Shown: one piece after another, positions 12,399 through 22,766 of the stretch | How positions within the stretch are numbered: the first letter of the stretch is position 1 | Layout: each line of letters opens with the position of its first letter | Source: Globisporangium splendens | Taxonomy: Eukaryota; Oomycota; Peronosporomycetes; Pythiales; Pythiaceae | Direction of reading: 5' to 3' | Length of the DNA stretch: 64,000 nt | NCBI GenBank assembly: GCA_006386115.1 | Contig: VFIW01000094.1 | Location: 62,001 to 126,000, forward strand | Position numbers and translations under genes: made by a program | Notes under the pieces: model-generated | What the model saw: the letters and a program-made list of their open reading frames with translations, nothing else | Database searches by the model: none | Told to the model about the DNA's origin: nothing

Positions 12399-13040
12399 TC
12401 GAACGAGGGTGCTGTTTTCAACAGTCCCTCAAACGCGGCACACACTCTTGTGCGAATAAGGAAGCGTCTCCCGACTTGGAGGGAGGAAGGATGACTTGAC
12501 GGCTTGGTGGTAAAATTGCAACTGAATTGAAAAGGTTAAGGTTCCTGTCGCTACTTACAAACGAACCCCAAGGGATCCTAGATGTTTTATGACTAAAACC
12601 TAAACATACACAATAAAACCTATGAATCTGATATATATACCTTGGGTACACTGAGGTTGAACCTAGGGCTCTCCTGGAACTTGAGTCCCGTGGAAAATTC
12701 TCTGCAAAGTGATTGGCTACAGCCACTCACTTTAGGTGGCAGAAACACGTCGGTCTCATCACCAGTGCAGTTTCCCAAGTAGGAAACCTCACCCAGTACT
12801 TGATTAGTACATGGATGTCGTCACTCTGTACTGATTAGTACAGGTGAACAACATTGTGCACTGATCAGCACAGAGAGCGCTCGTGACGTCATGGGATGAC
12901 GTCACATGTGCATGCGGGGATTGTATTACCGTAATCCCTTTGTTATTTGTCTCTCCACAATGCACACTGAAGGTGGTGTGTGGCACACTAGATCTGGGAA
13001 CAGATCCACCTTCATGTAGTGGCTGGGTTTAGCCGATTAA
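12399..13040 (+). repeat. Solo LTR (retrotransposon long terminal repeat), copy 1
   Basis: About 642 bp that match, in inverted orientation, the LTR at 49728-50372 with clear but imperfect identity over the full length. Landmarks shared by both: the block starting near GGGTGCTGTTTTCAACAG, the ACAATAAAACCTATGAATC stretch next to a TATATATA motif, three near-palindromes of the form GTACTNATNAGTAC, paired TGACGTCA sites, and the terminal CACTACATGAAGG block. No retroelement coding sequence flanks it and no target duplication is obvious, so it looks like an old solo LTR. The ends are placed by alignment to copy 2, whose termini are TG..CA. Confidence 0.8.
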
Positions 13041-14605
13041 ATTGAACTGTTAGAAAACAAAGTCAAGTCGTGGCAAGAGGCGTCACCAACATGAGGCAGC
13101 AGTGTGGAGCAACCGATCCCGGACACGGCGTGTGAGAAGAGCGAGTACAGCTGGCGTGCATAACTGCAGGATAGGATGCAGGATTGATGTGGCAATGAAC
13201 AACCTGGAAAATCACTCCTCGTGCGCACTTGATTTCGGTGGATCTGCCCATACATTACAACATAAACATCCTGGACCTTGGACTCTTTTAATTCGTTGCA
13301 ATGCTTGCAGCATCGAAAGCCCTCCTGTGACACTGACTCTCTAATCAGTGCAGTGAAAGAGGCATTTGATTTTACTGCTTCTCGTACAACAGACAAGTGC
13401 TCCTAACTCTCCAAAAGGTGGTGGAATCCGCCATCGAGCAAGAAGGGGGAAATGACTACAGCCTTCCACGCGTCAAGGAGGACGCTGCCCGGAATGGGCT
13501 ACACATGTTTTGTAGGTTCTCTCTCTCTCTCTTATAAGTGGTTTTGTATATTCTGCCTTCTTCAACCTTTCTGAAGATTAAATCTGGCAAATTGAACAGC
13601 CATCTGTTTGACTGGTTGCAATTACTCTTAGGTCTAGGTTAAATTGGATATATATCAACATAACAGCAAGTAAACCTCATTTAAATGTGCGTCTGGATTT
13701 CCTGTTTCAAGCCCTTTTCTGGCGTGAGGGATGTGTGAAACGGAAGACAACGCCGCCTTCTTTTCACTAATTTTCGGTTGTAGCATCGCTAAAAAATTGA
13801 TCGATTCCAAAAAACAGCCTTATGCCCTTCAAAACTGATTGGGAAAATGGTGGGTGTCTTTCTCGTCGTGGTTGTTAATTTAGAAAGGAAATTGCTATGA
13901 GACGCACCAAATCGAGCTCTTTTTGAGAAGGTGCGAATTGTCTCTCAGCTCAAGCTCAGTAAAAATTGTGTTGAGGGGATATGAGCATGCTTTCGTGGAA
14001 CCGAGCAGTCCACCTGCACACATATATTCACGGTTAGTTGCGCAAATCCTAGCGTCGTCCAGTTAGCATTCAACATCGTACTTTTGTTTTCAGCATGCTA
14101 CATTACTTGCCACTGGTAAAGGGAGAGAGTCACGTCCAGTAGTAATGAGCAAGACATTTCCTGCTACTGCAGCACGCAGCATTGAACCACCAGACGAAAG
14201 TATTTCATTTTCCTCACCACTTTGACCCTGGGTCCAGCCAGCTTCTGCTGTGGTCACCCTCGCATTCGGTGTTGCGGCAGATTGTGGGGAGAACAAAGAG
14301 AGGCGGCGAGGGATCTTCATCGAGTGCTTCTGGTGGGATTTCATCGCAGATCTGGCATGCCAAAGTCTCGGGTATTGAATCTTTCCAGCAAAATGTGCTC
14401 TTTATGCATAATTGCATGGGCTAGTGCTGTCTCCAACTGCCGCATGCAGACTCAAAGCTTTCGCTGAAATGGTGTCGTTGATTGATGGACATCTTACTTT
14501 ACGGGACGATCTTTATTTTACGTTTCAGTGTATGCGACTGTGCAGAATGTATCGAAATGCAGCCAAATGCATCTCGGCTAAATAGGAATACATTTGCAAT
14601 CACGT
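13041..14605. other. Gene-poor interval with no supported gene
   Basis: About 1.5 kb with short overlapping ORFs in several frames, a CT-rich run near 13519-13533 and AT-rich stretches. A minus-strand frame near 14214-14417 contains a CQIC..C pattern but lacks support as a gene. Probably decayed mobile or duplicated DNA plus the 3' flank of the RING/RBR-like gene. Confidence 0.4.
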
Positions 14606-15916
14606 TCACAGCTTCGCTTCGTGGAGTCCAATGCGCAAGAAAGCATGCCTCTCTCGCTCGAGTTCTGCCATGACCTCGGCGTTGTTCGCGGCGTAGGCTT
14701 CCCAATACTTGTGGCGTTCTTGGTCCAAACGCGCTACATCGAGATACTTCAGTACGTTTCTCAGTCGCTTTGCATGGCGCCATCGCCAAATATACATGCG
14801 CAAATATGGCCCCGCGACAGGCACCACTCTCGCAAGCAAGGCTTTGGCTTTCTGTTTCTCCAGCGATTCATCCACTGCTGCTTTGTAGCTATCGTGCCAG
14901 TTGTGCCACTCGCTCAGTGCGTCGTAATCGAAGTAGTCGACAGGCAATAGCTGCTTTTGGTGGAGCACATGGTACTTTGATTCGAAATTCCAGTCCATGT
15001 AGTACCCGCAGAGGCAAGTGACGCTGTCGCAACCTTCCACTTTCAGGATCATCGAGCGGCAGTCGCGGCATTGCACGATGGAGCTCGCTTCGTCGATGAC
15101 CGTGTCCGAGTCGCACTTGTTATGATGGCCAATGCGCTTGCAGTTAAAGCACACCGCGTAGTTGCAACAATGGGTGTAAATCGCTGGTCGCAAGTACAGG
15201 TACGATAACAGCAATGACGCACGACGCTCTTCGTCGTCGATCCGACGAAGCGTACGTTGCACAATCGTGTCGTCTTTTTCCGCTCCAAACGTTTCAAAGA
15301 TGTAGTCCAAGAGCGCTCGGCCAGAGAGTTGATGGCGACAGAATGCACGACACTTGCGTCGAAACTCTGGGATCTTGGCTTTCACGGACGGGAGCAGCCG
15401 CAACGGGTTATCGACCTCTTCCTCTGGAACGCCATCGACACCATCGGCAATCGGAAGGTGAGTGTACCCACTTTGATGACAGCAAGGGACTGTGAGGCTG
15501 CACGCCTGTTCACAGAGCTCTTCGTACACTTGAAGCACCTTTGCACCCTTGTTGGTATCGAGGTGGTGCATCCACTGGTTCTTGTTCATCAGCGTCAGGC
15601 AGATCGGACAGCGCACCTTCGGGAGCATGCCGCCGTAGCTTCTCTCCAGACCCACTTGGATATGCGTGGTGAGGCAATCTCGGCACACAACCGCGGAGCA
15701 CTTGGATCCGCAGAGGCTGCGGACGACGGCGCCATCTTCGCAAGGAGGTTCGAAGCAGATCTGGCAGCTCGTCATCGTCACCATCGCCTCCAACGTGCGT
15801 GGATACGCGAGGACAGAGGGATCAGCGCGTGACGTGGGAACTTGGGCAATGAGATGAAAGGGCAGATCCCAATATTGCCACAAGTCCCCCACAAGCAAAT
15901 GGAGACTTGGGTACAA
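14606..15916 (-). CDS. RING/RBR-like zinc-finger protein (putative E3 ubiquitin ligase)
   Basis: Single-exon protein of 436 residues; a second Met at residue 45 (base 15784), just before the first zinc finger, is an equally good or better start. An N-terminal RING-like finger runs from CQICFEPP (Cys51) through SLCGSKCSAVVCRDCL to VRCPICL. A long middle region contains an HCCNYAVCFNCKRIGHHNKC cluster. The last finger reads CRDCRSMILKVEGCDSVTC followed by CGYYMDW, which has the layout of an RBR Rcat/RING2 domain, where the Cys in EGC would be the catalytic thioester residue. The C-terminus is basic and helical (RMYIWRWRHAKRLRNVLKYL). This order suggests RING1-IBR-Rcat, though the IBR is atypical. 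Function as an E3 is inferred. Confidence 0.68.
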   Translation of the reverse strand: MYPSLHLLVGDLWQYWDLPFHLIAQVPTSRADPSVLAYPRTLEAMVTMTSCQICFEPPCEDGAVVRSLCGSKCSAVVCRDCLTTHIQVGLERSYGGMLPKVRCPICLTLMNKNQWMHHLDTNKGAKVLQVYEELCEQACSLTVPCCHQSGYTHLPIADGVDGVPEEEVDNPLRLLPSVKAKIPEFRRKCRAFCRHQLSGRALLDYIFETFGAEKDDTIVQRTLRRIDDEERRASLLLSYLYLRPAIYTHCCNYAVCFNCKRIGHHNKCDSDTVIDEASSIVQCRDCRSMILKVEGCDSVTCLCGYYMDWNFESKYHVLHQKQLLPVDYFDYDALSEWHNWHDSYKAAVDESLEKQKAKALLARVVPVAGPYLRMYIWRWRHAKRLRNVLKYLDVARLDQERHKYWEAYAANNAEVMAELERERHAFLRIGLHEAKL

Positions 15917-17836
15917 AATGCAATTTGTGAGTGATGGTCGAGAGTGACGGTCATATCTGTGGAAGGAAAATCCAATGCAATAAAACGAGCCTGCAGCTCG
16001 GAGACAAACGTGTGGCGCAAGTGCATTGCGTCATGTTGAAGGAGCTGAACACGTGACCACTGGTGGCACAGATGTCAAGCACGTGACCCATAGCGTCACA
16101 TGCAGATCCGTCGTCCCCGATGTCCCTCCACGGCTTTTGTAGAAAGAGAAGCAATCGTCAACCGACCGATCAGCATCGAAAAGCTCCATAGGTCTCATCC
16201 AAAACGGAATCTTCAACATGCTGAAGATGAGATTTTAGCGAATCTTTATGGCAGGCGCGTTTTGACCGAGTCTCCGATGATTCGTGGCGATCCCAACCGA
16301 CTGCATGCAGCCACGATCACTGCACTGCTCTCCAACATCGAATGCTGTGATTTGCTGAAAAAGCTTCCAATATGGCCAATAGAATTACTCAAACGAGCAA
16401 GTTTGTTGTCAAGACACTGATTGGATAAAATGAAATGCAAGAGACAGTGGAGTCAAGAGAGGTTGGACACAAATAAAGCAAGTTCATTGTGATTGGTGGA
16501 ATTTGTGCAATAAAAGCGTTTTTTATGATTGGCAGATACTGTGCAAGAAAAGCTGAGCAATGTCCTTTCTTTGTCGAATAAGCATTCCCAAAAGCAACCA
16601 ATAGGATCACAGATCTGGAGGGTACGATGAGTTTGGGAGCGCATCGTTGTGGCTTGCTTCTGCGCCTGCTCCGCCAGTCATTCGATTCCTCGTACAGTAC
16701 GCTGGTGTATGGAAGGGCAACTGACACTGGTGCAAGCCAAGCTTTGTTTGAATGTTGCTCAGATTCTCCATGTGTGGGTTGAGCGAATTATCCCATTCCG
16801 CTGCTTGACAGAGCAGCCAGCCAATCGCAGTCGTGCGTACAGTAGTTTTACGTTTGATGGGTGCAATTGTTGTCGTCGTTTCTCTCGCATTTTTAACCTG
16901 CGACCTTTTGGAGTGCGGGAATGCGAAAACTCCATCACCGCATTCTGCTGTTGCAGGCAGCGTGATTGTTGCATCAAGTGTGCACCAGATGCGCAGACTA
17001 ACCCAGTGGGCTTGAAGAGAGAAACCTCAACTTGGAGTCGAGGACAACGACACCGGCAGGCTAAAGTTCAGCTTGTCCTACCGTAGCATGTTGCAGAAAG
17101 CCTCCAAAGTGCTCTTTCAATCGATGACTGCGAAGATACTCGCCGACGAATCGCGAGGAAATGATCAAGTTCTTGTGTCTCGAGTCGCAGCTCTGCTCGA
17201 CAAGGATGTCAGTGCCACACCGTCAAATACTGGAAACATCTCTCTGATAAATTGCATGGAGATCCAAAGTTGAATAGAATTACCTTCTCTGTTTCAATCG
17301 ACATTTAGCACGCCAGTGGTATCATCTCATCGCTCAATGTGCTTGGATGGGTGGCCAGAAAGCAGTGACGAGATCGGTACCACATAACTCATTGTGCACA
17401 CCGTTAATTCGCACCATGTAGTCAATACTTTTGCAATTTCAGGTATAATTGCTCACTGTAATGGCCAATTGTGAGCTGCTTCAGCGCTTGCGTAATCCAT
17501 TGTGGCTACCTGCTTCCCCTACCCACACCGATTTTGTGTGATTTCGTCATCAACAAGCAAGCCATTCCAAGCATTGTGATTGGCTATGATCGCTCACAAA
17601 TGCCAATCGAACGTTCAATTCACCATCAAAAACGTTAGATTCTCCACTTCCTGATTACGTTGTCACTACCACCTGCAGAAATAAAACCTTTTAACTGTCC
17701 GTTTTCTGTGCACCGACAAGGTTTTTTCAACACAGCGACCTTCACTCCGAGCGCATCTGGTCCACCGTGAGCGTCCCCCACAGTCCACTATGGGAACGAC
17801 TGGCGTCCGCTGTGTGTCGGCTCGCTGTCGACCGCG
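15917..17836. other. Intergenic, no supported gene
   Basis: About 1.9 kb between two divergent genes. It holds only short ORFs in mixed frames (for example near 16649-17086 plus and 16389-16727 minus) with no recognisable domain. The last 150 bp should contain the promoter and 5' leader of the glutamate-cysteine ligase gene. The remainder may be degraded repeats; no terminal repeats were identified. Confidence 0.4.
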
Positions 17837-20212
17837 ATGGCACCCAACCGCCAGTGCCCAACTTGCGCAGCTCCCCACACTTGTTATCTTAACATGGGGC
17901 TCTTGGTGGAAGGCAGTCCGCTCGACTGGGACGACGCGCTCGACTGGCTCGAGCACGTGCGCACGCACGGCATCGACCAGTTCCTGCACATCTTCAAGCG
18001 CGTCAAGGACATCGAGGGCGACGTGCTCAAGTGGGGCGACGAGCTCGAGTACGGCGTGTTCAAGATGGACGCGCGCGCGCGCGTGCCGCGCCTGTCGCTG
18101 CGCGGCGCCGAGATCCTCGCGCAGTTGCGCGAGAAGGAGGAGAAGTTCAAGGGTCACGACGGCAGCAACGAGGGCTGCAACTGGGTGCCCGAGTACGGCG
18201 CGTGGATGATCGAAGGCACGCCTAGTGTGCCCTATGGCGGCTTCACGACCGATCTGCGCAAGGTCGAGGGCAACATGCGGCTCCGTCGCGCACGTCTGCT
18301 CGAGTTGCTCCATGACGACGAGATCGCGCCGACGGTCACGGCGTTCCCTATGATGGGCGTCAGGGATTTCACGTTCCCGCACACGGAGCCCCATGGCCCC
18401 GTCGCCGAGTCCGACTACGTCAGCGACGACGTGATCAACCCGCATCCGCGGTTCGCGACACTGACGCGCAACATCCGCAAGCGCCGCACGCGCAAGGTCG
18501 ACATCCGCGTGCCGCTGTTCAAGGACGTGTACACGAAGGCGATGCTGCTCGAAGAGAAGGCGACGTGGAACGCCGAGAAATCGCGTCCGAAGTACGAATC
18601 GAAGCGCGACTCGTCCTCGTTTGACGACGACGAGACCACGTCCACGGCGACGTCGCCATCTAATGGCGTGCCGTCCCCCACGGACGCTGCGATGTCCAAG
18701 TCGCCGTCGTTGGAAGCCATCGAAGCGTTTGAAGGCGACGAGTTGCGCGCGCGCCGCAAGATCTCGGTCTCGCATGCCGTCGAGCAGGTCGAGCCGTACC
18801 CGGGCTTCATCCACATGGACTGCATGGCGTTCGGCATGGGCATGTGCTGCCTGCAGGTGACGTTCCAGGCAAAGAACATTGGTGAGTCGCGCCACTTGTA
18901 CGACCATTTGGGTGTTCTCTCGCCCATTCTGCTCGCATTGACTGCCGCGACACCGATCCTGAAGGGCCGACTGGCCGACACGGACGTGCGCTGGGCCACG
19001 ATCTCGGCCGCCGTCGACGACCGCACGCCGCAGGAACTCGGCATCGCCGACCTGCCCACGGACGAAACCACGAAAGCCAAGTATGCCAAGATGGCGGGCA
19101 ACGGTGCCAAGCGGCTGCCGAAATCGCGCTATGAGGGCATCTCGACGTACATTTGCAACCACAAGCACGGCGAAGACCCGCACTCGTCCACGGACAAGTA
19201 CAACGACGTCGAGGTTCCGTACGACGAGAAATCGTACGAGACGCTGACGCAGAACGGCGTCGACCGCCTGCTCGCGTTCCACATCTCGCACCTGTTTATC
19301 CGCGACCCGCTCGTGATCTATCGGCAGCGGCTGCACTTGGACAACGCGAGCGAGACTGACCACTTCGAGAACATCCAGTCGACGAACTGGCAGACTGTGC
19401 GCTGGAAGCCGCCACCACCGTCGTCGTCGCACGTGGACGAGAAGGGCGAGCGCACGCAGTCACCGCACATCGGCTGGCGCACCGAGTTCCGCTCGATGGA
19501 GATCCAGCTCACGGACTTTGAGAACGCGGCGTTCACGGTGTTCATCGCGCTGCTCTCGCGCGTGATCCTCACGTTCGACCTTAACCTGTACATCCCGCTG
19601 TCGCGCGTGAACGAGAATATGGAGGCCGCGCACCGCGTCAACGCCGTGCTAGACGAGAAGTTCTACTTTCGCTGTCACTTGGCGCCGCCAGAGTCTGAGG
19701 ATTGCTCGTCGGGCTCTTCCTGCGACCTCCACGAGGACCCAGACCGCTGCGAGCCCATGACGATCGCCGAGATCATGCTCGGCAAGGGCACGTACTTCAC
19801 GGGCCTCATCCCGATCGTGTACGCGTACTTGGACTACATCGAGTGCGACGACGCCACGCGCAAGGTCGTGCACCAGTACCTGTGTTTGATCGCCAAGCGC
19901 GCGACGGGCGAGCTGCCCACGGCCGCGACCTGGATGCGCCGCTTTGTGCACGCGCACCCGGACTACACGCACGACTCGGTCGTGACCTCCGCGATCGCGT
20001 ACGACCTGCTCAAGGAGTGCCAGGAGATCGGCGAAGGCGGCAAGCACTGCCCCGAGCTGCTCGGCGAGTTCAAGATCGAGCCCGTGCGCGGCAGCGCCGC
20101 GTACCAGGTGCCGCTCAAGAGCGAGGGCGTCGAGGCTTCGATGCGCCAGAAGCTGCTGCAGCGCTACATCGGCCGCAGCGCGGCCAGCATCGTCTGCGAG
20201 ACCTGCAAGTAA
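17837..20212 (+). CDS. GCLC: Glutamate-cysteine ligase catalytic subunit
   Basis: Catalyses ATP-dependent joining of glutamate and cysteine, the first and rate-limiting step of glutathione synthesis, in the cytosol. Single exon, 791 residues. Family hallmarks: MGLLVEGSPLDWDDALDWLE with HGIDQFLHIF, VLKWGDELEYGVF (N-terminal catalytic strand), NWVPEYGAWMIEGTPSVPYG, and FIHMDCMAFGMGMCCLQVTF with DVRWATISAAVDDRT. The family usually begins at MGLL, here Met20 (base 17894); the 19-residue Cys-containing leader from 17837 is optional, so the start is uncertain. A Ser/Thr-rich insertion (about residues 254-315, bases 18595-18780) interrupts the core. GC content is higher than in neighbouring intergenic DNA. 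It converges with cactin, 386 bp away. Confidence 0.95.
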   Translation: MAPNRQCPTCAAPHTCYLNMGLLVEGSPLDWDDALDWLEHVRTHGIDQFLHIFKRVKDIEGDVLKWGDELEYGVFKMDARARVPRLSLRGAEILAQLREKEEKFKGHDGSNEGCNWVPEYGAWMIEGTPSVPYGGFTTDLRKVEGNMRLRRARLLELLHDDEIAPTVTAFPMMGVRDFTFPHTEPHGPVAESDYVSDDVINPHPRFATLTRNIRKRRTRKVDIRVPLFKDVYTKAMLLEEKATWNAEKSRPKYESKRDSSSFDDDETTSTATSPSNGVPSPTDAAMSKSPSLEAIEAFEGDELRARRKISVSHAVEQVEPYPGFIHMDCMAFGMGMCCLQVTFQAKNIGESRHLYDHLGVLSPILLALTAATPILKGRLADTDVRWATISAAVDDRTPQELGIADLPTDETTKAKYAKMAGNGAKRLPKSRYEGISTYICNHKHGEDPHSSTDKYNDVEVPYDEKSYETLTQNGVDRLLAFHISHLFIRDPLVIYRQRLHLDNASETDHFENIQSTNWQTVRWKPPPPSSSHVDEKGERTQSPHIGWRTEFRSMEIQLTDFENAAFTVFIALLSRVILTFDLNLYIPLSRVNENMEAAHRVNAVLDEKFYFRCHLAPPESEDCSSGSSCDLHEDPDRCEPMTIAEIMLGKGTYFTGLIPIVYAYLDYIECDDATRKVVHQYLCLIAKRATGELPTAATWMRRFVHAHPDYTHDSVVTSAIAYDLLKECQEIGEGGKHCPELLGEFKIEPVRGSAAYQVPLKSEGVEASMRQKLLQRYIGRSAASIVCETCK

Positions 20213-20598
20213 GTGCACGAAGCAGACAAAGCGAGAAAACAAGAGCAAGTTGCAGGATTTGGTGCGGTTTGGTAGAGAAACAATGAGAGAGTTGCGAGGA
20301 CTCGGATTATGAAAAGAATACATATACAAACGCATAAAAACAAAAGAAAATGGCAGAATTTATTCGATTTGTGTTGTTTGGATTTGGTCAGCTCTGTTTC
20401 CATTCGTCATGTAGATTGCATGTGTCCTTCTGGTTGCAGCATATAGATGATCGTGCTGTTTCTTTGTCTGTGCCTTAAGCTTGTTGCTTCATTTAGCGAC
20501 GACACCAATGGAGCATGTAGATGACATATAAATGCCCAGGTTTCCATGTACGTGTGCTTGGGCTTCCTTGTCGGGCTCTTGTCTTTGTCCATGTCTGT
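20213..20598. other. Convergent 3' flanks of GCL and cactin genes
   Basis: 386 bp between the stop codons of two converging genes. AT-rich, with AATAAA-like A-runs on both strands. It presumably holds both 3' UTRs. No gene seen. Confidence 0.5.
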
Positions 20599-22224
20599 TT
20601 ATCGACGGTAGCGATGGCGCTTGAAGTTGAAGTACAGATGCAGAATGCCTCGTTCAAAGACGCTCTTGAAGCCGCGCTTGTGCGAGTACTCCCACTCGCG
20701 GTTCACGATCTTGAACGCGATGTCTTGGTACGGCGGCCCAGCGCTGAAGCGGATGATGCAGAAGTCGGGCGAGTTGGTCTTCTCCAGGAAGAACCGCGGC
20801 GCCGCGTGCTTGTCGATCAGGTCCGGGTAAAACAGGTTGAACTTGTAGCCCTGCACGACCTTGGGCGGCGGGTTGTCGTGGTCGTAGTGCGTCTGGTTGT
20901 ACTTGTTCCAGTCGTAGCCCGTCTTGACGCGGTTGAAGTACCGCGGTTTCCGCGGCTGGTACTTCTCGCTCCACTGCGGCACGTCGTCGATCGCCACTTC
21001 CTCCGACATGCCCATTTTCTCCTCCATGTCCTCCAGCTCCTTGTGCGCCTCGGCGCGCTCCATCTGCATCGCTTCGCGGCTTTCATCGCGGTCTCCAGCA
21101 CGGCCACTGTCACGACCATGTTGATAGTCTCCAGCAGCAGCTGCCGCATCGTACTTCTCAATAAGGTCGTGCAGCTTGCTAAGCATGTCTTCATGCAGCT
21201 CCGTGAGCCGTGTGCGCGCCACGTACACCTCGATCTGCTTCGAGACTTCCTCCCAGAACTCGACGTCGACACCTGCGCTCGTCTCAGCGCTCGCAATCGT
21301 CTTTGTCACGTCCTTTTTCAGATTCAGCAGCTCACTCTTGTCCTTTCCCTGGAGCATATCGGTGATCGTGTCGTTGACGGAATCGTGAATGGCGCCGCGC
21401 TCTGTGCCGTGCTCGCTCTGCGAGCGGCGCAGTCTCCGGATGCGGTCGCGGCAGATGAGCATCATGAGCGTCCAGAACTCCTTGTTCTCGCCGTTGCTTC
21501 CCTCCAGATCCAGATATTCCGTGATGTTGTCCTGCAGCTCGAGCAGCTCGTCCATCGAGAGCACTTCGACGATCGCATGCGGCCTTCGCGTCTCAACACG
21601 TACGCCGTCTTGACCACCTTCTGAGAGGAAATCGTCCTTTTCATCCTGCTGCATCGTGTGCGCGACGAGCAGCAGGTTCTTGGCCAACAGATCCACCGGT
21701 CGCTCGCGTTTTTCTTTGATGCGCAGCTTGGAGCGCACGCGAGCCTGGTTCAGATGGAACTCCTCCTCCTTCTGCTGCCAGTCCTCGTACTGCTCAGCAT
21801 CGCGCAGCCGCAGCTCCTCATTCTTGAGCCGCTCCATCTCCTCGCGCTCGGTCTCGCGCTCCTCGCGCCGCTTGCGCGCCTTGCGGATCTCCTCCATGCG
21901 CTCGAGCTGCGCCTGCTTGAGCTCCTTCTCGCTCGGCTTACTGTCCTTCTTCTTGCCTCCAGCTTCCTCATACTTCTTGCCCCAGACGAACGGCTGGCTC
22001 AAGTTCGAGTCGCCGAACGGGTTCGTGTCGTTCGAGTACCCAAAGGACGCCAGCATCTTCTCGGCGCGCTTGCGCTGCTTGCGCCTCGTGCGCTCGTCGT
22101 CGCTGCTCTCGGAGGACGACGAGCAGCGGCGGCTGCGCTTCGAGTCCTTCCGGCTGCTCCGCTTCTCCTTCTTGTGGTGCTTCTTGTGGCGCCGCCGCGC
22201 GTCGTCGTCGCTCTCACGCGGCAT
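20599..22224 (-). CDS. CACTIN: Cactin, spliceosome-associated protein
   Basis: Nuclear protein that associates with the spliceosomal C complex in characterised eukaryotes. About 541 residues from the Met at 22224 (MPRESDDDARRRHKKHHKK); the frame is open further to 22332, but that leader is not family-like. The N-terminus is an Arg/Lys/Ser-rich RS-like region, followed by NPFGDSNLSQPFVWGKKYE, a long charged helical mid-domain (cactin_mid), and the diagnostic C-terminal cactin domain: KPRYFNRVKTGYDWNKYNQT, NPPPKVVQGYKFNLFYPDLI, AGPPYQDIAFKIVNREWEYS, ending HLYFNFKRHRYRR. The extreme conservation of the last 120 residues makes the identification secure. Single exon. Confidence 0.95.
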   Translation of the reverse strand: MPRESDDDARRRHKKHHKKEKRSSRKDSKRSRRCSSSSESSDDERTRRKQRKRAEKMLASFGYSNDTNPFGDSNLSQPFVWGKKYEEAGGKKKDSKPSEKELKQAQLERMEEIRKARKRREERETEREEMERLKNEELRLRDAEQYEDWQQKEEEFHLNQARVRSKLRIKEKRERPVDLLAKNLLLVAHTMQQDEKDDFLSEGGQDGVRVETRRPHAIVEVLSMDELLELQDNITEYLDLEGSNGENKEFWTLMMLICRDRIRRLRRSQSEHGTERGAIHDSVNDTITDMLQGKDKSELLNLKKDVTKTIASAETSAGVDVEFWEEVSKQIEVYVARTRLTELHEDMLSKLHDLIEKYDAAAAAGDYQHGRDSGRAGDRDESREAMQMERAEAHKELEDMEEKMGMSEEVAIDDVPQWSEKYQPRKPRYFNRVKTGYDWNKYNQTHYDHDNPPPKVVQGYKFNLFYPDLIDKHAAPRFFLEKTNSPDFCIIRFSAGPPYQDIAFKIVNREWEYSHKRGFKSVFERGILHLYFNFKRHRYRR

Positions 22225-22766
22225 CCTGGCTTGTCTTCCAAGTTGCTGCTTCCTCGTTGTGTGTGTTTGGTGGAAAGGCTTGGAATGTGGGGTACGTGGA
22301 CCACACCATTCATTCAAAAGTGGTCCACACATTCCAACTCTTTCTTATTGAGTAGCGAGGAGTATTTGGAACTAGTATTGGATTTAAACAGGTTTTACAC
22401 TCTGCTGCAATAGAAATAGATGAAATGAAGAGGCATTGATGATTTGTTTGATAAATACAAAGGCTGATCATGTTATGAATTTTAAAGGTTTCCAAAAAAA
22501 AGTAGTTCTCCACGTGCACTAAAAAAAAAAACACTTTTTTCATCCTACAGCACACTTCGTTTTTCTTCCTCTTTTGTCTTGCTTCATGTTTGCTGTTTGT
22601 TGATGTTTGTCTGTGAGACTGACTTGCCAACTGGTTGCGCTTTCTTGTCAACACTTGCAGCGTGTGCAACATGTTGCAGACACCTGCGTGACCTCGCAGC
22701 TTGGTCCCATCTTATAGATATAGAATATGGTCGAGACACCGCCGCCTCCATGAAGAAGCCTTCAGC
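22225..22766. other. Cactin 5' flank and myosin 3' flank
   Basis: 542 bp between the cactin start and the myosin stop, both on the minus strand. It contains A- and T-runs near 22490-22535 and no convincing ORF. The cactin promoter is expected in the first 150 bp above 22224; no specific element could be assigned. Confidence 0.4.

Noticed and set aside
12225..12420. hAT or BED-type zinc-finger transposase gene
   Set aside because: Only a single short CxxC..H pattern, with no catalytic domain nearby.
17666..19432. Minus-strand ORF of 588 codons across glutamate-cysteine ligase
   Set aside because: Arg/Val/Leu-rich antisense shadow; the plus strand has clear family motifs.
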